From Amycolatopsis saalfeldensis (lineage in GTDB: Bacteria > Actinomycetota > Actinomycetes > Mycobacteriales > Pseudonocardiaceae), in contig NZ_FOEF01000007.1 of assembly GCF_900110575.1 (NCBI RefSeq), positions 186,001-250,000 of the forward strand: a DNA stretch of 64,000 nt. The letters run 5' to 3'. A model generated the notes under the pieces. The model had not been told where the DNA came from. It ran no database searches and worked only from the letters and a program-made list of their open reading frames with translations. Each line of letters begins with the position of its first letter. Position 1 is the stretch's first letter. Shown here piece after piece: positions 26,884-36,065 of this stretch. The translations under genes were made by a program, and so were the position numbers.

Positions 26884-27390
26884 GTGTCCGTCACGATCAA
26901 TGGGGTCGCCGCCGGCCTTCCGCCCGATCCGCGCGTCTCGTTGCTGGACTTCCTCCGGGAGCGCCTCGCGCTGACCGGCACCAAGAAGGGCTGCAACCAG
27001 GGCGGCTGCGGCGCCTGCACGGTGCTGGCGGACGGCGTGCGCATCCTGTCCTGCCTGGCACTCGCGGCGCAGTACGACGGGCGCCGGATCACCACGGTCG
27101 AAGGCCTGGCCGACGGGGGCACGCTCCACCCGCTCCAGCGGGCGTTCATCGAGCACGACGGATTCCAGTGCGGCTACTGCACACCCGGCCAGCTCTGCTC
27201 GGCGATCGGCATGGTGGCGGAGGCGGAACGCGGGGTGCCCTCCCACGTCACCGCCGGCGTCGCGGACGAAGAGGTCGTGCTCACCGCCGACGAGATCCGC
27301 GAGCGGATGAGCGGCAACCTGTGCCGCTGCGGCGCGCACAACGGCATCATCGACGCCATCGCGGCGACCTACGGCGAGGAGGCGTCGTGA
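26884..27390 (+). CDS. Aldehyde oxidoreductase [2Fe-2S] subunit (PaoA-like)
   Basis: A 168-residue electron-transfer subunit of a xanthine-oxidase-family molybdoenzyme. The N-terminal plant-type ferredoxin domain carries KKGCNQGGCGACTVL and a later Cys. The second domain carries FQCGYCTPGQ and NLCRCGAHNGI, the two CxxC pairs of the second [2Fe-2S] cluster. I favour GTG 26884 because GGAG lies seven bases upstream; ATG 26872 (172 residues) is possible. It overlaps the FAD subunit by four bases (GTGA), giving a small-medium-large subunit operon. It passes electrons from the molybdenum site to FAD. Confidence 0.88.
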   Translation: MSVTINGVAAGLPPDPRVSLLDFLRERLALTGTKKGCNQGGCGACTVLADGVRILSCLALAAQYDGRRITTVEGLADGGTLHPLQRAFIEHDGFQCGYCTPGQLCSAIGMVAEAERGVPSHVTAGVADEEVVLTADEIRERMSGNLCRCGAHNGIIDAIAATYGEEAS

Positions 27391-28367
27391 AGCCCTTCAC
27401 TTACGCCAGGGCCGCGGACGCCGACGAGGCGATCCGGCTGGCCGGCGCGGGCTGCGCCCGATACCTCGGCGGCGGCACCAATCTCGTCGACCTGATGCGG
27501 GAGACCATCGAGCAACCGGCGGCGCTGGTCGACGTGACCGGCCTGTCCGACACCATCGAGGTGACCGCGGACGGCGGCCTGCTGATCGGCGCCGCGGCGC
27601 GCAACACCGCCGTGGCCGAGCACCGCGCGGTGCGGACGCGATTCCCGGCGCTGACCCGGGCGATCGTCGCCGGGGCCTCGGCCCAGATCCGCAATATGGC
27701 GACGGTCGGAGGCAACATCCTGCAACGCACCCGCTGCGCCTATTTCTACGACGAGAGCGGCTCGCGCTGCAACAAGCGCCGACCAGGACAGGGCTGCGAC
27801 GCCATCGGCGGCTTCAACCGGATGCACGCCATCCTCGGCGCCTCGGCGGCCTGTGCCGCCACCCATCCGTCGGACCTGTGCGTGGCATTGGCGGCCTTCG
27901 ACGCGACCGTGCACCTCCGGAGCGCGGACGGCGGGCGGACGCTGCCGCTCACCGAACTGCACCGCCTCCCGGGTGACCGGCCGGAAGCCGACACCGTGCT
28001 GAAGCCCGGAGAACTCATCACCGCCGTCGAGGTGCCCGCCCTCGCCGCGCGCTCGACCTACCGGAAGGTCCGCGACCGGTCCAGCTACGCGTTCGCGCTC
28101 GTCTCGGTCGCGGCGGCGCTCAGGGTGGAGGACGGCGTGGTGGGCGACGTGCGGATCGCCCTCGGCGGAGTGGCTCCCAAGCCCTGGCGCGCCTGGACGG
28201 CCGAAGCCGCGCTCCGCGGCGGTCCGGCCACGGCGGGGCACTTCCGTGCGGCCGCCGAGGCGGAGCTGGCGGCCGCCGTCGCACTGCGGGACAACGCCTT
28301 CAAAATCGAACTCGCCCGGCGGACGATGACGGCCGTCCTGACCGGTCTCATGGGCGACCCCCGATGA
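27387..28367 (+). CDS. Aldehyde oxidoreductase FAD subunit with extra [4Fe-4S] motif (PaoB-like)
   Basis: A 326-residue FAD-binding subunit of the CO dehydrogenase/xanthine dehydrogenase medium chain family. The FAD loop is YLGGGTNLVDLM, followed by ATVGGNILQRTRCAYF. Cys residues in CAYFYDESGSRCNKR and GQGCDA match the extra cluster found in the PaoB/YagS branch and absent from ordinary xanthine dehydrogenases. The start is a GTG overlapping the upstream stop and the end overlaps the next ATG, so the three subunits are stoichiometrically coupled. The enzyme oxidises aldehydes using an electron acceptor other than NAD in the characterised E. coli case. Confidence 0.88.
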   Translation: MKPFTYARAADADEAIRLAGAGCARYLGGGTNLVDLMRETIEQPAALVDVTGLSDTIEVTADGGLLIGAAARNTAVAEHRAVRTRFPALTRAIVAGASAQIRNMATVGGNILQRTRCAYFYDESGSRCNKRRPGQGCDAIGGFNRMHAILGASAACAATHPSDLCVALAAFDATVHLRSADGGRTLPLTELHRLPGDRPEADTVLKPGELITAVEVPALAARSTYRKVRDRSSYAFALVSVAAALRVEDGVVGDVRIALGGVAPKPWRAWTAEAALRGGPATAGHFRAAAEAELAAAVALRDNAFKIELARRTMTAVLTGLMGDPR

Positions 28368-30649
28368 CGGCGGCAGGACTGGCCCCGGACGGCTGGGGCC
28401 CGGGAAGCAGGCCGGACCCGTTGATCCAGCGTGAATCCCGGTTGCTCGGCACCGCGGTGTCCCGGGTGGACGGACCGCTCAAGGTCCGGGGCGAGGCCGC
28501 CTTCGCGGCCGAGTTCCGGTTCCCCGGCATGGTGTACGCCGCCTTGGCCTTCAGCACCATCGCCAAAGGGCGTATCGCGGAACTCGACACCGCCGCGGCC
28601 GAGGCAGCGCCCGGCGTCGCCCTGGTGATGACCCACCGGAACGCGCCGAGGATCACGCCGCTGCCCGAGTGGTACACCGAAGGCAAGGCCGTGGCCGGTG
28701 ACACCCTGCCGGTCATGCAGGACGACCGGGTCCACTGGAACGGCCAGCCCGTCGCCCTGGTGCTCGCCGAGACGCCGGAGCAGGCCGACCACGCCGCCTC
28801 CCTGATCCGCGCCGGCTACCGGGCCGAGCCGCCGGTCACCTCCTTCGCACAGGCCAAGGCCGCCGGACTCAGCCCGGCGCTCCACTATGGACAGCCGCTG
28901 CGGACCGAGATCGGGGACGCGGAAGCGGCGCTCGCGGCCGCGCCGGTCCGGGTCGACGAGACCTACCGGACGCCGTTCCAGAGCCACAACGCGATCGAGC
29001 CGCACGCGGTCACCCTCGCCTGGGACGGCGACGAGCTGATCGTCCACGACGCGAGCCAAGCGGTGGTCCACACCGCCTGGTCGCTCGCACACGCGTTCGG
29101 GCTGCGGCCGGAGCAGGTGCATGTCAGCTCTCCCCACGTCGGCGGCGGGTTCGGGGCCAAATGCGTGTGGTCGCACCACATCCTCGCGGCCGCGGCGGCG
29201 AAGCTGGCCGGACGGCCGGTCCGCCTCTCGCTGTCACGGGAGGGGGTCTACCGCGTGGTCGGCGGGCGCACGAACACCGAGCAGCGGGTGGCGATCGGCG
29301 CCCGGCCGGACGGCGGGTTCGACGCCATCGTCCACACCGGAGTCGTCTCCATGACTCATCACAGTCCCGTTTCCGAGGGTTTCATCGCCTCGACGGGCCA
29401 CCTCTACGCCGCCGGGAGCTTCAAGCTTACGGTCGAGGCGGCCCACCTGGACATGCTCGCGCCCACCTTCATGCGGGCGCCTGGTGCCGCCGTCGGCTCG
29501 TTCGCGCTCGAGTGCGCGGTCGACGAGCTGGCCGGGCGCCTCGGCCTGGACCCGATCGAGCTCAGGATCCGCAACGAGCCGGAGACGGATCCGACCTCCG
29601 GCCTCCCCTTCTCGTCCCGGCACCTGGTGGAGGCCTTCCGCGCCGGGGCCGAGCGATTCGGGTGGGCCCGGCGCGACGCGCGGCCCGGAACCCGGCGTGA
29701 GGGCGAATGGCTGGTCGGTCTCGGCGTGGCCGCCGCATGTCACCCGTACGTCCGGCTGCCGGGCGGCTCGGCGCGGATCACGCTGACCGCGGCCGGGCGG
29801 GCGACCGTCGACGTGGCGGCGCACGAGATGGGCATGGGCACCGAGACCACCACCGCGATGGTCGCCGCCGAACGGCTCGGCCTCGGACTGGACCAGGTGC
29901 GGGTCCGCTACGGCGACTCGCGGCTGCCGGGGTCCATCATGGCCGGCGGCGCCCAGCAGACGGCCGTGATCGGCGCGTCGATCGCCGCCGCCCAGCGCGA
30001 GCTGGTGGCCGGGCTGCTCAAGCTGGCCGGCCACGATTCCCCGCTCGCCGGGCTGGGACCCGAGCAGGTCGGCGGCTTCGACGGCGGGCTCGGCCGGCTC
30101 GACGAGCCGAGCCGGTTCGAGAGCTACGCGTCCATTTTGGACAAGGCCGGCCTCCCCCAGCTCTCGGTGGAGGCGTCCGCGCCGCCGTCGCTCGAACTCG
30201 CGCACTGGTCCATGCACTCCTACGGCGCGGTGTTCTGCGAAGCGCGGGTCAACGCCGTCACGGGCGAGCCCCGGGTCAGCCGGCTCCTCGGCTCCTTCGA
30301 CTGCGGCCGGATCCTGAACGCCAAGACCGCGGCGAGCCAGTTCCGCGGCGGGATGATCATGGGACTCGGCCTCGCCCTGACGGAGCAGACGCAGTTCGAC
30401 GAGCGCACCGGCCGCATCATGAACCCGAGCCTGTCCGAGTACCACCTGCCAGTGCACGCGGACGTCCCGGAAATCGAAGTGATGTGGAGCGAGCTGCCCG
30501 ACCCGCACGCGCCGATGGGCGCGCACGGCGTCGGCGAGATCGGCATCACCGGAGTCGGCGCGGCGGTGGCCAACGCCGTCTGCAACGCCACCGGAAAGCG
30601 CATTCGCGATTTGCCGATCACCCTGGACAAGGTCTGGGGACTCCCGTAA
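28364..30649 (+). CDS. Aldehyde oxidoreductase molybdopterin subunit (PaoC-like)
   Basis: The 761-residue catalytic subunit binds the molybdenum-pterin cofactor. N-terminal AVSRVDGPLKVRGEAAF is the family start; HVGGGFGAK and TFMRAPGAAVGSFALE are cofactor-contact blocks. The C-terminal GVGEIGITGVGAAVANAV carries the conserved active-site Glu. It overlaps the FAD subunit by four bases. The cofactor-insertion chaperone (PaoD/XdhC type) normally adjoining such operons is not seen in this window. Likely substrates are aldehydes from aromatic or sugar catabolism; the overlapping amidohydrolases upstream run divergently and may belong to the same pathway. Confidence 0.9.
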   Translation: MTAAGLAPDGWGPGSRPDPLIQRESRLLGTAVSRVDGPLKVRGEAAFAAEFRFPGMVYAALAFSTIAKGRIAELDTAAAEAAPGVALVMTHRNAPRITPLPEWYTEGKAVAGDTLPVMQDDRVHWNGQPVALVLAETPEQADHAASLIRAGYRAEPPVTSFAQAKAAGLSPALHYGQPLRTEIGDAEAALAAAPVRVDETYRTPFQSHNAIEPHAVTLAWDGDELIVHDASQAVVHTAWSLAHAFGLRPEQVHVSSPHVGGGFGAKCVWSHHILAAAAAKLAGRPVRLSLSREGVYRVVGGRTNTEQRVAIGARPDGGFDAIVHTGVVSMTHHSPVSEGFIASTGHLYAAGSFKLTVEAAHLDMLAPTFMRAPGAAVGSFALECAVDELAGRLGLDPIELRIRNEPETDPTSGLPFSSRHLVEAFRAGAERFGWARRDARPGTRREGEWLVGLGVAAACHPYVRLPGGSARITLTAAGRATVDVAAHEMGMGTETTTAMVAAERLGLGLDQVRVRYGDSRLPGSIMAGGAQQTAVIGASIAAAQRELVAGLLKLAGHDSPLAGLGPEQVGGFDGGLGRLDEPSRFESYASILDKAGLPQLSVEASAPPSLELAHWSMHSYGAVFCEARVNAVTGEPRVSRLLGSFDCGRILNAKTAASQFRGGMIMGLGLALTEQTQFDERTGRIMNPSLSEYHLPVHADVPEIEVMWSELPDPHAPMGAHGVGEIGITGVGAAVANAVCNATGKRIRDLPITLDKVWGLP

Positions 30650-30705
30650 TCTGACTGCACCGCCGTCCGACAATCCCCGATAATGGACGGATAAGGCGGT
30701 CTCGA

Positions 30706-32202
30706 GTGAATGTTTCGAAGAAACTGTTACGGGCAGGGCTGGTCGTCCTCGCGGTGACCGCGCTCGCGTCGACCGGGGCCACCGCCTCGGCCAGTCCGGG
30801 CGCCACCTTCAACGTGCGCGACTACGGTGCCAAGGGCAACGGCTCCGCCGACGATTCCGCGGCCTTCGACAAAGCGGTCACCGCTGCGTCCGCGGCGGGC
30901 GGCGGCATCGTGGGAGTCCCTTCCGGGACCTACGAATCCGCGCACACGGTGCACCTCAAGAGCCACGTGACCATCCAGCTGGACGCCGGCTCGACCGTCA
31001 CCGGCGCCGCCGGGAACGCCTACGACCAGGCCGAACCCAACCCGTACGACCAGTACCAGGACTACGGCCACAGCCACTTCCACGACGCCATGTTCACCGG
31101 CGACGGGCTCACCGGGATCGGGTTCACCGGCTCCGGCACCATCGACGGCGGCGGGCACCTGATCACCGGCAACCCGAAATCCGGGCAGGCCGACAAGATC
31201 CTCTCGCTCACCCGCTGCTCCGGGCTCACGCTTTCCGGCATCACCCTCAAGCGCGGCGGGCACTTCGCCGCGCTGATCAACGGCTGCACGGGCGTGACCT
31301 CGGACAATCTGACCATCGCGACCTCGGGCGACCGCGACGGCTGGAACATCATCAGCACCACCGGCGTCACGATCACCAATCCGCACATCAGCTCGAACGA
31401 CGACGCGCTCGTCTTCAAGAGCGACTACGCACTGGGCAAGAAGCTGCCGAACGGAAACGTCAAGGTGACCGGCGGGCAGCTCCAGGCGAATTGCTGCAAC
31501 GCGCTGATGTTCGGCTCGGAGACCTGCGGTGATTTCACCGGGTATTCATTTTCCGGCATCACCATCACCGGGGCGCACAAATCCGGCATCGGCATCGTCT
31601 CGATGGACGGGGCGAAGATCTCCGACGTGCATTACCGCGACATCACCATGTCCGGCACCTATTCCCCGGTGATGATGAAGATCGGCACCCGGAAACGCTG
31701 CGGCGGCAATCCCGGGGTCGGCTCGATCAGCGGCATCACCTTCGACCACGTCACCGGCAGCTACACCGGAAGCGGCTCGTTCTCCCCGACGCTCTGGGGT
31801 GCCGACGCCTCGCACGAGGTGCACGACGTGACCTTCACTGACGTCAACCTCACCGTGCCCGGCGGCAACGGCACCATGTCCACCGGCGTGCCGGGCAACA
31901 ACGCCACCGACTACAACCCGAACAGCATCGGCACCCGCCCGTCGTACGGCTGGTACCTGCACTACACCGACGGCATCACCTTCACCGGCAGCTCCGTCGA
32001 GTTCGGCAAGGACGACGGGCGCCCGGCCGCGATCGTCAACCACAGCTCGGGCATCACCTTCCGCGACCTGACTGTCCAAAAAGGCGCGAAGAGCCCGTTC
32101 GACATCGGCTTCCAGTCGGTGAAGGGCTACTGCCTCTCGGGCAAGACCAGCTCGGGCGGCGACCTCCGGGTGCAGGCGACGGGCTCCTCCGCCACCTGCT
32201 GA
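30706..32202 (+). CDS. Secreted GH28 (polygalacturonase-like) parallel beta-helix hydrolase
   Basis: A 498-residue exported right-handed beta-helix enzyme. After the signal peptide (LLRAGLVVLAVTALASTGATA) the NVRDYGAKGNGSADDSAAF block is the classic GH28/pectate-lyase-superfamily start. The catalytic region has DGWNI and SSNDDALVFKS; the DD pair and a first Asp are the acids expected for GH28. Cys pairs (NCCN, GSETCG) suggest disulfides. The start is GTG 30706. A short imperfect dyad with GATAAT lies ~20-40 bases upstream and may be the promoter. Facing it downstream is an unsaturated-glycuronyl hydrolase, so both probably handle pectin. Confidence 0.85.
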   Translation: MNVSKKLLRAGLVVLAVTALASTGATASASPGATFNVRDYGAKGNGSADDSAAFDKAVTAASAAGGGIVGVPSGTYESAHTVHLKSHVTIQLDAGSTVTGAAGNAYDQAEPNPYDQYQDYGHSHFHDAMFTGDGLTGIGFTGSGTIDGGGHLITGNPKSGQADKILSLTRCSGLTLSGITLKRGGHFAALINGCTGVTSDNLTIATSGDRDGWNIISTTGVTITNPHISSNDDALVFKSDYALGKKLPNGNVKVTGGQLQANCCNALMFGSETCGDFTGYSFSGITITGAHKSGIGIVSMDGAKISDVHYRDITMSGTYSPVMMKIGTRKRCGGNPGVGSISGITFDHVTGSYTGSGSFSPTLWGADASHEVHDVTFTDVNLTVPGGNGTMSTGVPGNNATDYNPNSIGTRPSYGWYLHYTDGITFTGSSVEFGKDDGRPAAIVNHSSGITFRDLTVQKGAKSPFDIGFQSVKGYCLSGKTSSGGDLRVQATGSSATC

Positions 32203-32205
32203 ACG

Positions 32206-32246
32206 CGCATCGGGCCCCTTCCCGCGGTGGGAAGGGGCCCGATGCG
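32206..32246. terminator. Bidirectional hairpin terminator
   Basis: A perfect 18-base inverted repeat (32206-32223 and 32229-32246) with a five-base loop separates the convergent GH28 and GH88/105 genes. It is GC-rich and has no T tract. Confidence 0.85.
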
Positions 32247-32256
32247 TTCCGGTGGC

Positions 32257-33483
32257 TCAGCGGTGCTGCGTGGTGAACTGCTCGTTCATGATCAGGAACG
32301 CGCCGAGGCCGTGGAAGTCGTTGGTGAGCCGCTTGCGCCCGTAGTAGAAGTCGAGGTCGCCGACGTTGGTGCCCTCGCAGATGTCGGACAGCACGGTGAG
32401 CCCGTCCGAGCCGACCGAGATCTTCTGCAGCACCCCGGCGTAACCGCGCTGCGCGACCGCGCTGTAGGAAGCGGGCAGGTAGCCGCGCTGGACCCCGCGG
32501 GAAAGGGTGAAGGCGTACATCGAAGACGCGGAGGTCTCCAGCCAGTTCTTGCTGTCGCTCCCGCGGTCCACGACCTGGTACCAGCGGCCGGTGCGCTGGT
32601 CCTGGTAACGGCGGTAGCCGTCGGCCAGGAACCGGACGATGCCGATCAGGTCGGCGCGGCGCGGGTGGTTCGCCGGCAGCACCTCGAGGATGTCGATCGC
32701 GGCCATGCCGAACCAGCCGATCGCCCGGGCCCAGTGGTAGGACGAATGCTTGCCCGGCCCGGTGGCCCACGGCTGGGTGCCGCTCTCGTCGTAGGCGTGG
32801 TAGAGCAGGCCCTTCGCCGGTTCCTTCAGGTGGGAGAAGTAGACGTCCAGGTTTTTCGCCGACTCGTCGAAGCTGTACTGCGGATCCTGGAAGACCTTGC
32901 CGTACAGCGCGAGGAACGGCTGTGCCATGTAGACGCCGTCGCCCCACAGCTGGTGCTCGCGGCTGAGCGCGTGCCACATGCCGCCGTCGCTCGTGCGCGG
33001 GTAGCTTTCGAAGCGCTTGCGCAGCTGGCCGGCCGCCTTCTGGTACTTGGCCTGGCCGGTCTCGGTGTACAGCAGCGGGAGCATCTGGCACGCCCGCATC
33101 GAGTCCAGGCTGGTGAAGCTGTTCGAGATGCCGCCTTCGGTGATGAAGCGGTCGTACCAGGCGATGACGTAGTCGAGGTACTTGCGCTCGCGGGTGCGCT
33201 GGTAGAACAGGTACTGTCCGTAGAAGTACAGGCCGAGCGGATAACTCCAGCCGCCGATCGACGCCGGGGTGTAGCGCTTCATCGTGGAATCGATGACCGC
33301 GCGGGACCAGTCCTTCGGGGCGGCCCCTGGCCTGTCGGACACTGACCTGTCGGACACTGGCTTGTCGAGCGCTGACCCGCCGGCCGCCCAGGCCGCGGCG
33401 CCGGGCAGCGCGAGGGCGCCTGCCACTCCCGCCGCACCGGCCAGTACCGATCTCCGGGACACGGCCCCGGGAAACTCGGGCAT
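32257..33483 (-). CDS. Tat-secreted unsaturated rhamnogalacturonyl/glucuronyl hydrolase (GH88/GH105)
   Basis: A 408-residue enzyme with a twin-arginine signal (AVSRRSVLAGAAGVAGALAL), so it is exported folded. The mature domain is the (alpha/alpha)6 barrel of GH88/GH105. Family blocks include GGWSYPLGLYFYGQYLF, LWGDGVYMAQPFLALYGK (catalytic Asp region), HWARAIGWFGMAAIDILE and SASSMYAFTLSRGVQRG. It removes the 4,5-unsaturated uronic acid left by pectate or rhamnogalacturonan lyases. It faces a GH28 gene across a shared terminator. A 14-base palindrome 170 bases upstream (33655-33668) is a candidate operator for induction. Confidence 0.85.
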   Translation of the reverse strand: MPEFPGAVSRRSVLAGAAGVAGALALPGAAAWAAGGSALDKPVSDRSVSDRPGAAPKDWSRAVIDSTMKRYTPASIGGWSYPLGLYFYGQYLFYQRTRERKYLDYVIAWYDRFITEGGISNSFTSLDSMRACQMLPLLYTETGQAKYQKAAGQLRKRFESYPRTSDGGMWHALSREHQLWGDGVYMAQPFLALYGKVFQDPQYSFDESAKNLDVYFSHLKEPAKGLLYHAYDESGTQPWATGPGKHSSYHWARAIGWFGMAAIDILEVLPANHPRRADLIGIVRFLADGYRRYQDQRTGRWYQVVDRGSDSKNWLETSASSMYAFTLSRGVQRGYLPASYSAVAQRGYAGVLQKISVGSDGLTVLSDICEGTNVGDLDFYYGRKRLTNDFHGLGAFLIMNEQFTTQHR

Positions 33484-33654
33484 GAGGTTGTCCTTTCCAG
33501 TGGGTGAACGGGAAAAGGCGGCCGGGATGCCGATCCGCCGTCCGTCGGCATCCCGGCCGGATCAGGGGCGCCCGCGCCGGGAGCGGGCCGCCGCCCTCCC
33601 CCGAGAGGTCTACTCCCCCGCCGAACAGCCCGTCAAGAGTCATCGGATGTCTTG

Positions 33655-33668
33655 TCTCATATATGAGA
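33655..33668. promoter_or_regulatory. Perfect palindrome, candidate operator upstream of the GH88/105 gene
   Basis: TCTCATATATGAGA is a perfect 14-base palindrome and AT-rich in a very GC-rich region. It lies in the 356-base gap (33484-33839) between the GH88/105 gene and pqqA. The gap holds no gene; the rest looks unremarkable except for GTGAGG before pqqA. The palindrome fits a GntR- or IclR-type site for uronate or pectin induction, but no regulator gene is adjacent. Confidence 0.5.
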
Positions 33669-33839
33669 TACTTTTGCTCGCTCGTTCCGCCATCGGAAGG
33701 AATCTTTACGAACACCGCGGGAATTCCCCGCCGAAGGCTGGCGGAGGGCGGCCGCGGGCTTTTAAGGTGGCGCGGTCCGGCCCGGGACCGGATGTCCCGC
33801 CCCATGGTGCATCACCGGCAAGGTTAGTGAGGTTCCCGC

Positions 33840-33932
33840 ATGAACGAGCCCGTCGAGACGTGGACAGCGCCCGACTTCGTCGAGTACGAGACCCCGATGG
33901 AGGTCACCGCCTACGCGGCCCGGATGGAGTGA
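33840..33932 (+). CDS. pqqA: PqqA, peptide precursor of pyrroloquinoline quinone
   Basis: A 30-residue peptide. The conserved core is EVTAYAARM, in which Glu21 and Tyr25 (E-V-T-A-Y) are the two residues that PqqE cross-links to build PQQ. GTGAGG lies 7 bases before the ATG. The gene is too short for most gene finders but is followed by pqqC, pqqD, pqqE and pqqB in order. The PqqA side chains are built into the cofactor after modification and proteolysis. Confidence 0.92.
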   Translation: MNEPVETWTAPDFVEYETPMEVTAYAARME

Positions 33933-34010
33933 CCCGCCGGGGCGGGGCCCGGCTCGCCGGGTCCCGTCCCCTCGGAAACCGTACCGCTCAGCGAGAACCG
34001 GAGGCCGCGA

Positions 34011-34712
34011 ATGTCCACTGTGCACCCGATGATGAGCCCGGCGGAGTTCACCGCCGCGTTACGCGGCCTTTCGCCTCGCTATTGGGGGACGCACCCGTTC
34101 CACCAGCGGATGCACGCCGGTGAGCTGAACGAGCACGAGCTGAAACTCTGGGCGGCCAACCGCTGGTACTACCAGTGTGTGCTGCCGCGGAAGGACGCGG
34201 CCATCATCAGCAACTGCCCGGTGCCGGAAATCCGGCGCCAGTGGCTCGACCGGATCGTCTACCACGACGGGCCCGCCGAAGGGGAAGGCGGCATCGAACG
34301 CTGGCTGCATTTGTGCGCCGCGGTCGGCCTGACCCGCGAGGAGGTCGTCGACGAGCGGCACGTCGCCCCCGGCGTCCGGTTCGCGGTCGACGCGTACGTC
34401 ACCTTCGCCCGCACCAGACCGTGGGTGGAGGCGATCGCGTCCGGGCTCACCGAGATGTTCGCAGGGCACCTGATGCAGCGGCGGGTGACCGACGTGCTGG
34501 CCGGTTACCCCTGGATCGCCCGCGACGACCTGGCCTACTTCACCAACCGGATCGACAAGGTCTCCGGCGAGGGCCGGGACACCCTGGACATCGTCGTGCG
34601 CCACTGCGTGGACCGGGAGCAGCAGGAGAAAGCGCTTTCCGCGCTGTCGTTCAAATGCGACGTCCTGTGGTCGATGCTGGACGCCGTCGAGCGCGCCGCG
34701 GCGAAGGAGTGA
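34011..34712 (+). CDS. pqqC: PqqC, pyrroloquinoline-quinone synthase
   Basis: A 233-residue helical cofactor-less oxidase that performs the last ring closure and eight-electron oxidation to PQQ using oxygen. The sequence has the PqqC pattern RYWGTHPFHQRMHAGEL, ANRWYYQCVLPRKDAAI, RIVYHDG and CVDREQQEKALSALSFKCDVLW. The gene is in the order pqqA-pqqC-pqqD-pqqE-pqqB, with five bases before pqqD. Confidence 0.93.
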   Translation: MSTVHPMMSPAEFTAALRGLSPRYWGTHPFHQRMHAGELNEHELKLWAANRWYYQCVLPRKDAAIISNCPVPEIRRQWLDRIVYHDGPAEGEGGIERWLHLCAAVGLTREEVVDERHVAPGVRFAVDAYVTFARTRPWVEAIASGLTEMFAGHLMQRRVTDVLAGYPWIARDDLAYFTNRIDKVSGEGRDTLDIVVRHCVDREQQEKALSALSFKCDVLWSMLDAVERAAAKE

Positions 34713-34716
34713 GCCG

Positions 34717-34989
34717 ATGGAGACCATCACCGCCGCGTCCGTGCCGCGCCTGCGCGCCGGCGTGCGACTGGCTTTCGACGAAGTGCGCGGGATCCACGTG
34801 CTGTTGTTCCCCGAAGGCGTGCTGGTGCCGAACACGACCGCGACCGCGGTACTCCAGCTGTGTGACGGCACGAGCCCAGTGGCGGAGATCGTGACCAAGC
34901 TGGGAAAGCGCTTCCTCGGCGTACGAGAGGCGGACGTCGTGGACATACTGGGCCGGTTCGGGCAGAGGCGGGTAGTGGCATGGACCTGA
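34717..34989 (+). CDS. pqqD: PqqD, PqqA-binding chaperone
   Basis: A 90-residue protein that binds the PqqA peptide and presents it to the radical SAM enzyme PqqE. Its PqqD-fold pattern (PRLRAGVRLAFDEVRG, LLFPEGVLVPN, ILQLCDGTSP-like LQLCDGTSPVAEI) is complete. The end of the gene overlaps pqqE by ten bases, so the two are translated together. Confidence 0.92.
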   Translation: METITAASVPRLRAGVRLAFDEVRGIHVLLFPEGVLVPNTTATAVLQLCDGTSPVAEIVTKLGKRFLGVREADVVDILGRFGQRRVVAWT

Positions 34990-36065
34990 CCGACGACGTG
35001 GCGGCGCCCTTGGGACTGCTGGCCGAGCTGACCCACCGGTGCCCGCTGCACTGCGCGTACTGCTCGAATCCGCTGGAGCTGGCAGCCCGGGACGAGGAGA
35101 TGTCCACGGCCGAGTGGCTGGAAGCGCTTTCTCAGGCGCGAGCGCTCGGCGTGCTGCAGGTCCACCTCTCCGGCGGCGAACCGCTCGCCCGCCCGGATCT
35201 GCCGCGGCTGGTCGGGCACGCCAGCGATCTCGGCTGTTACGTCAACCTGGTCACCTCCGGGCTCGGCCTGACCGAGGCGCGCCTGCGCGACCTGGCCGGG
35301 CGGGGGCTGGCGCACGTGCAGCTTTCGGCCCAGGCCGCGACCCGCGAGCGCGCGAACCGGCTGGCCGGGGCGAAGGCGTTCGACCGGAAGCTGGCCGCGG
35401 CCGCGCTGGTCAAGGCGGCCGGGCTGCCGCTGACCGTGAACGTGGTGCTGCACCGGCAGAATCACGACGAGCTGGCCGGGATCATCGAACTGGCCGAAAC
35501 CCTCGGCGCGGACCGGCTCGAACTGGCCAATACCCAGTACTACGGCTGGGCGCTGCGCAACCGCGAAGCGCTGATGCCGACCCGTGCACAGCTCGACGCG
35601 GCCGAGCCGGTGGTGCGCGCGGCGATCGAACGGCTCCGCGGCACGATGGAGATCATCTACGTCGTCGCCGACTACTACGAGCCGTTCCCGAAGCCTTGTA
35701 TGCACGGCTGGGGCGCGCGTCAGCTCACCATCGCCCCCGACGGCACGGTGCTGCCGTGCCCGGCGGCCACCGCGATCACCACCCTCACCCTCGACAACGT
35801 CCGCGACACCCCGCTGGCCGACATCTGGTACCACTCCCCGTCGTTCACCGCCTACCGCGGCGAAGAGTGGATGAGCGAGACCTGCCGTAGCTGCGACCGG
35901 CGCGGCACCGACTTCGGCGGCTGCCGGTGCCAGGCGTTCCAGCTGACCGGCGACGCCGCCAATACCGACCCGGTCTGCTCCCGCTCACCGCACCGCGGCC
36001 TCGTCGACCTCGTCCTCGACGCGCCCGCCACGCCCGAACTGGTCATGCGGGGTCCCGCCCGATGA
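34980..36065 (+). CDS. pqqE: PqqE, radical SAM PqqA cross-linking enzyme
   Basis: A 361-residue radical SAM enzyme that joins Glu and Tyr of PqqA. The radical SAM cluster motif is CPLHCAYCSNP (residues ~20-28), with HLSGGEPLARPDL after it. The C-terminal SPASM region carries extra Cys residues (CPAATA, CRSCDRRGTDFGGCRCQAF) for two auxiliary iron-sulfur clusters. The start is the ATG at 34980, inside pqqD; the stop overlaps pqqB (ATGA). Confidence 0.93.
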   Translation: MDLTDDVAAPLGLLAELTHRCPLHCAYCSNPLELAARDEEMSTAEWLEALSQARALGVLQVHLSGGEPLARPDLPRLVGHASDLGCYVNLVTSGLGLTEARLRDLAGRGLAHVQLSAQAATRERANRLAGAKAFDRKLAAAALVKAAGLPLTVNVVLHRQNHDELAGIIELAETLGADRLELANTQYYGWALRNREALMPTRAQLDAAEPVVRAAIERLRGTMEIIYVVADYYEPFPKPCMHGWGARQLTIAPDGTVLPCPAATAITTLTLDNVRDTPLADIWYHSPSFTAYRGEEWMSETCRSCDRRGTDFGGCRCQAFQLTGDAANTDPVCSRSPHRGLVDLVLDAPATPELVMRGPAR

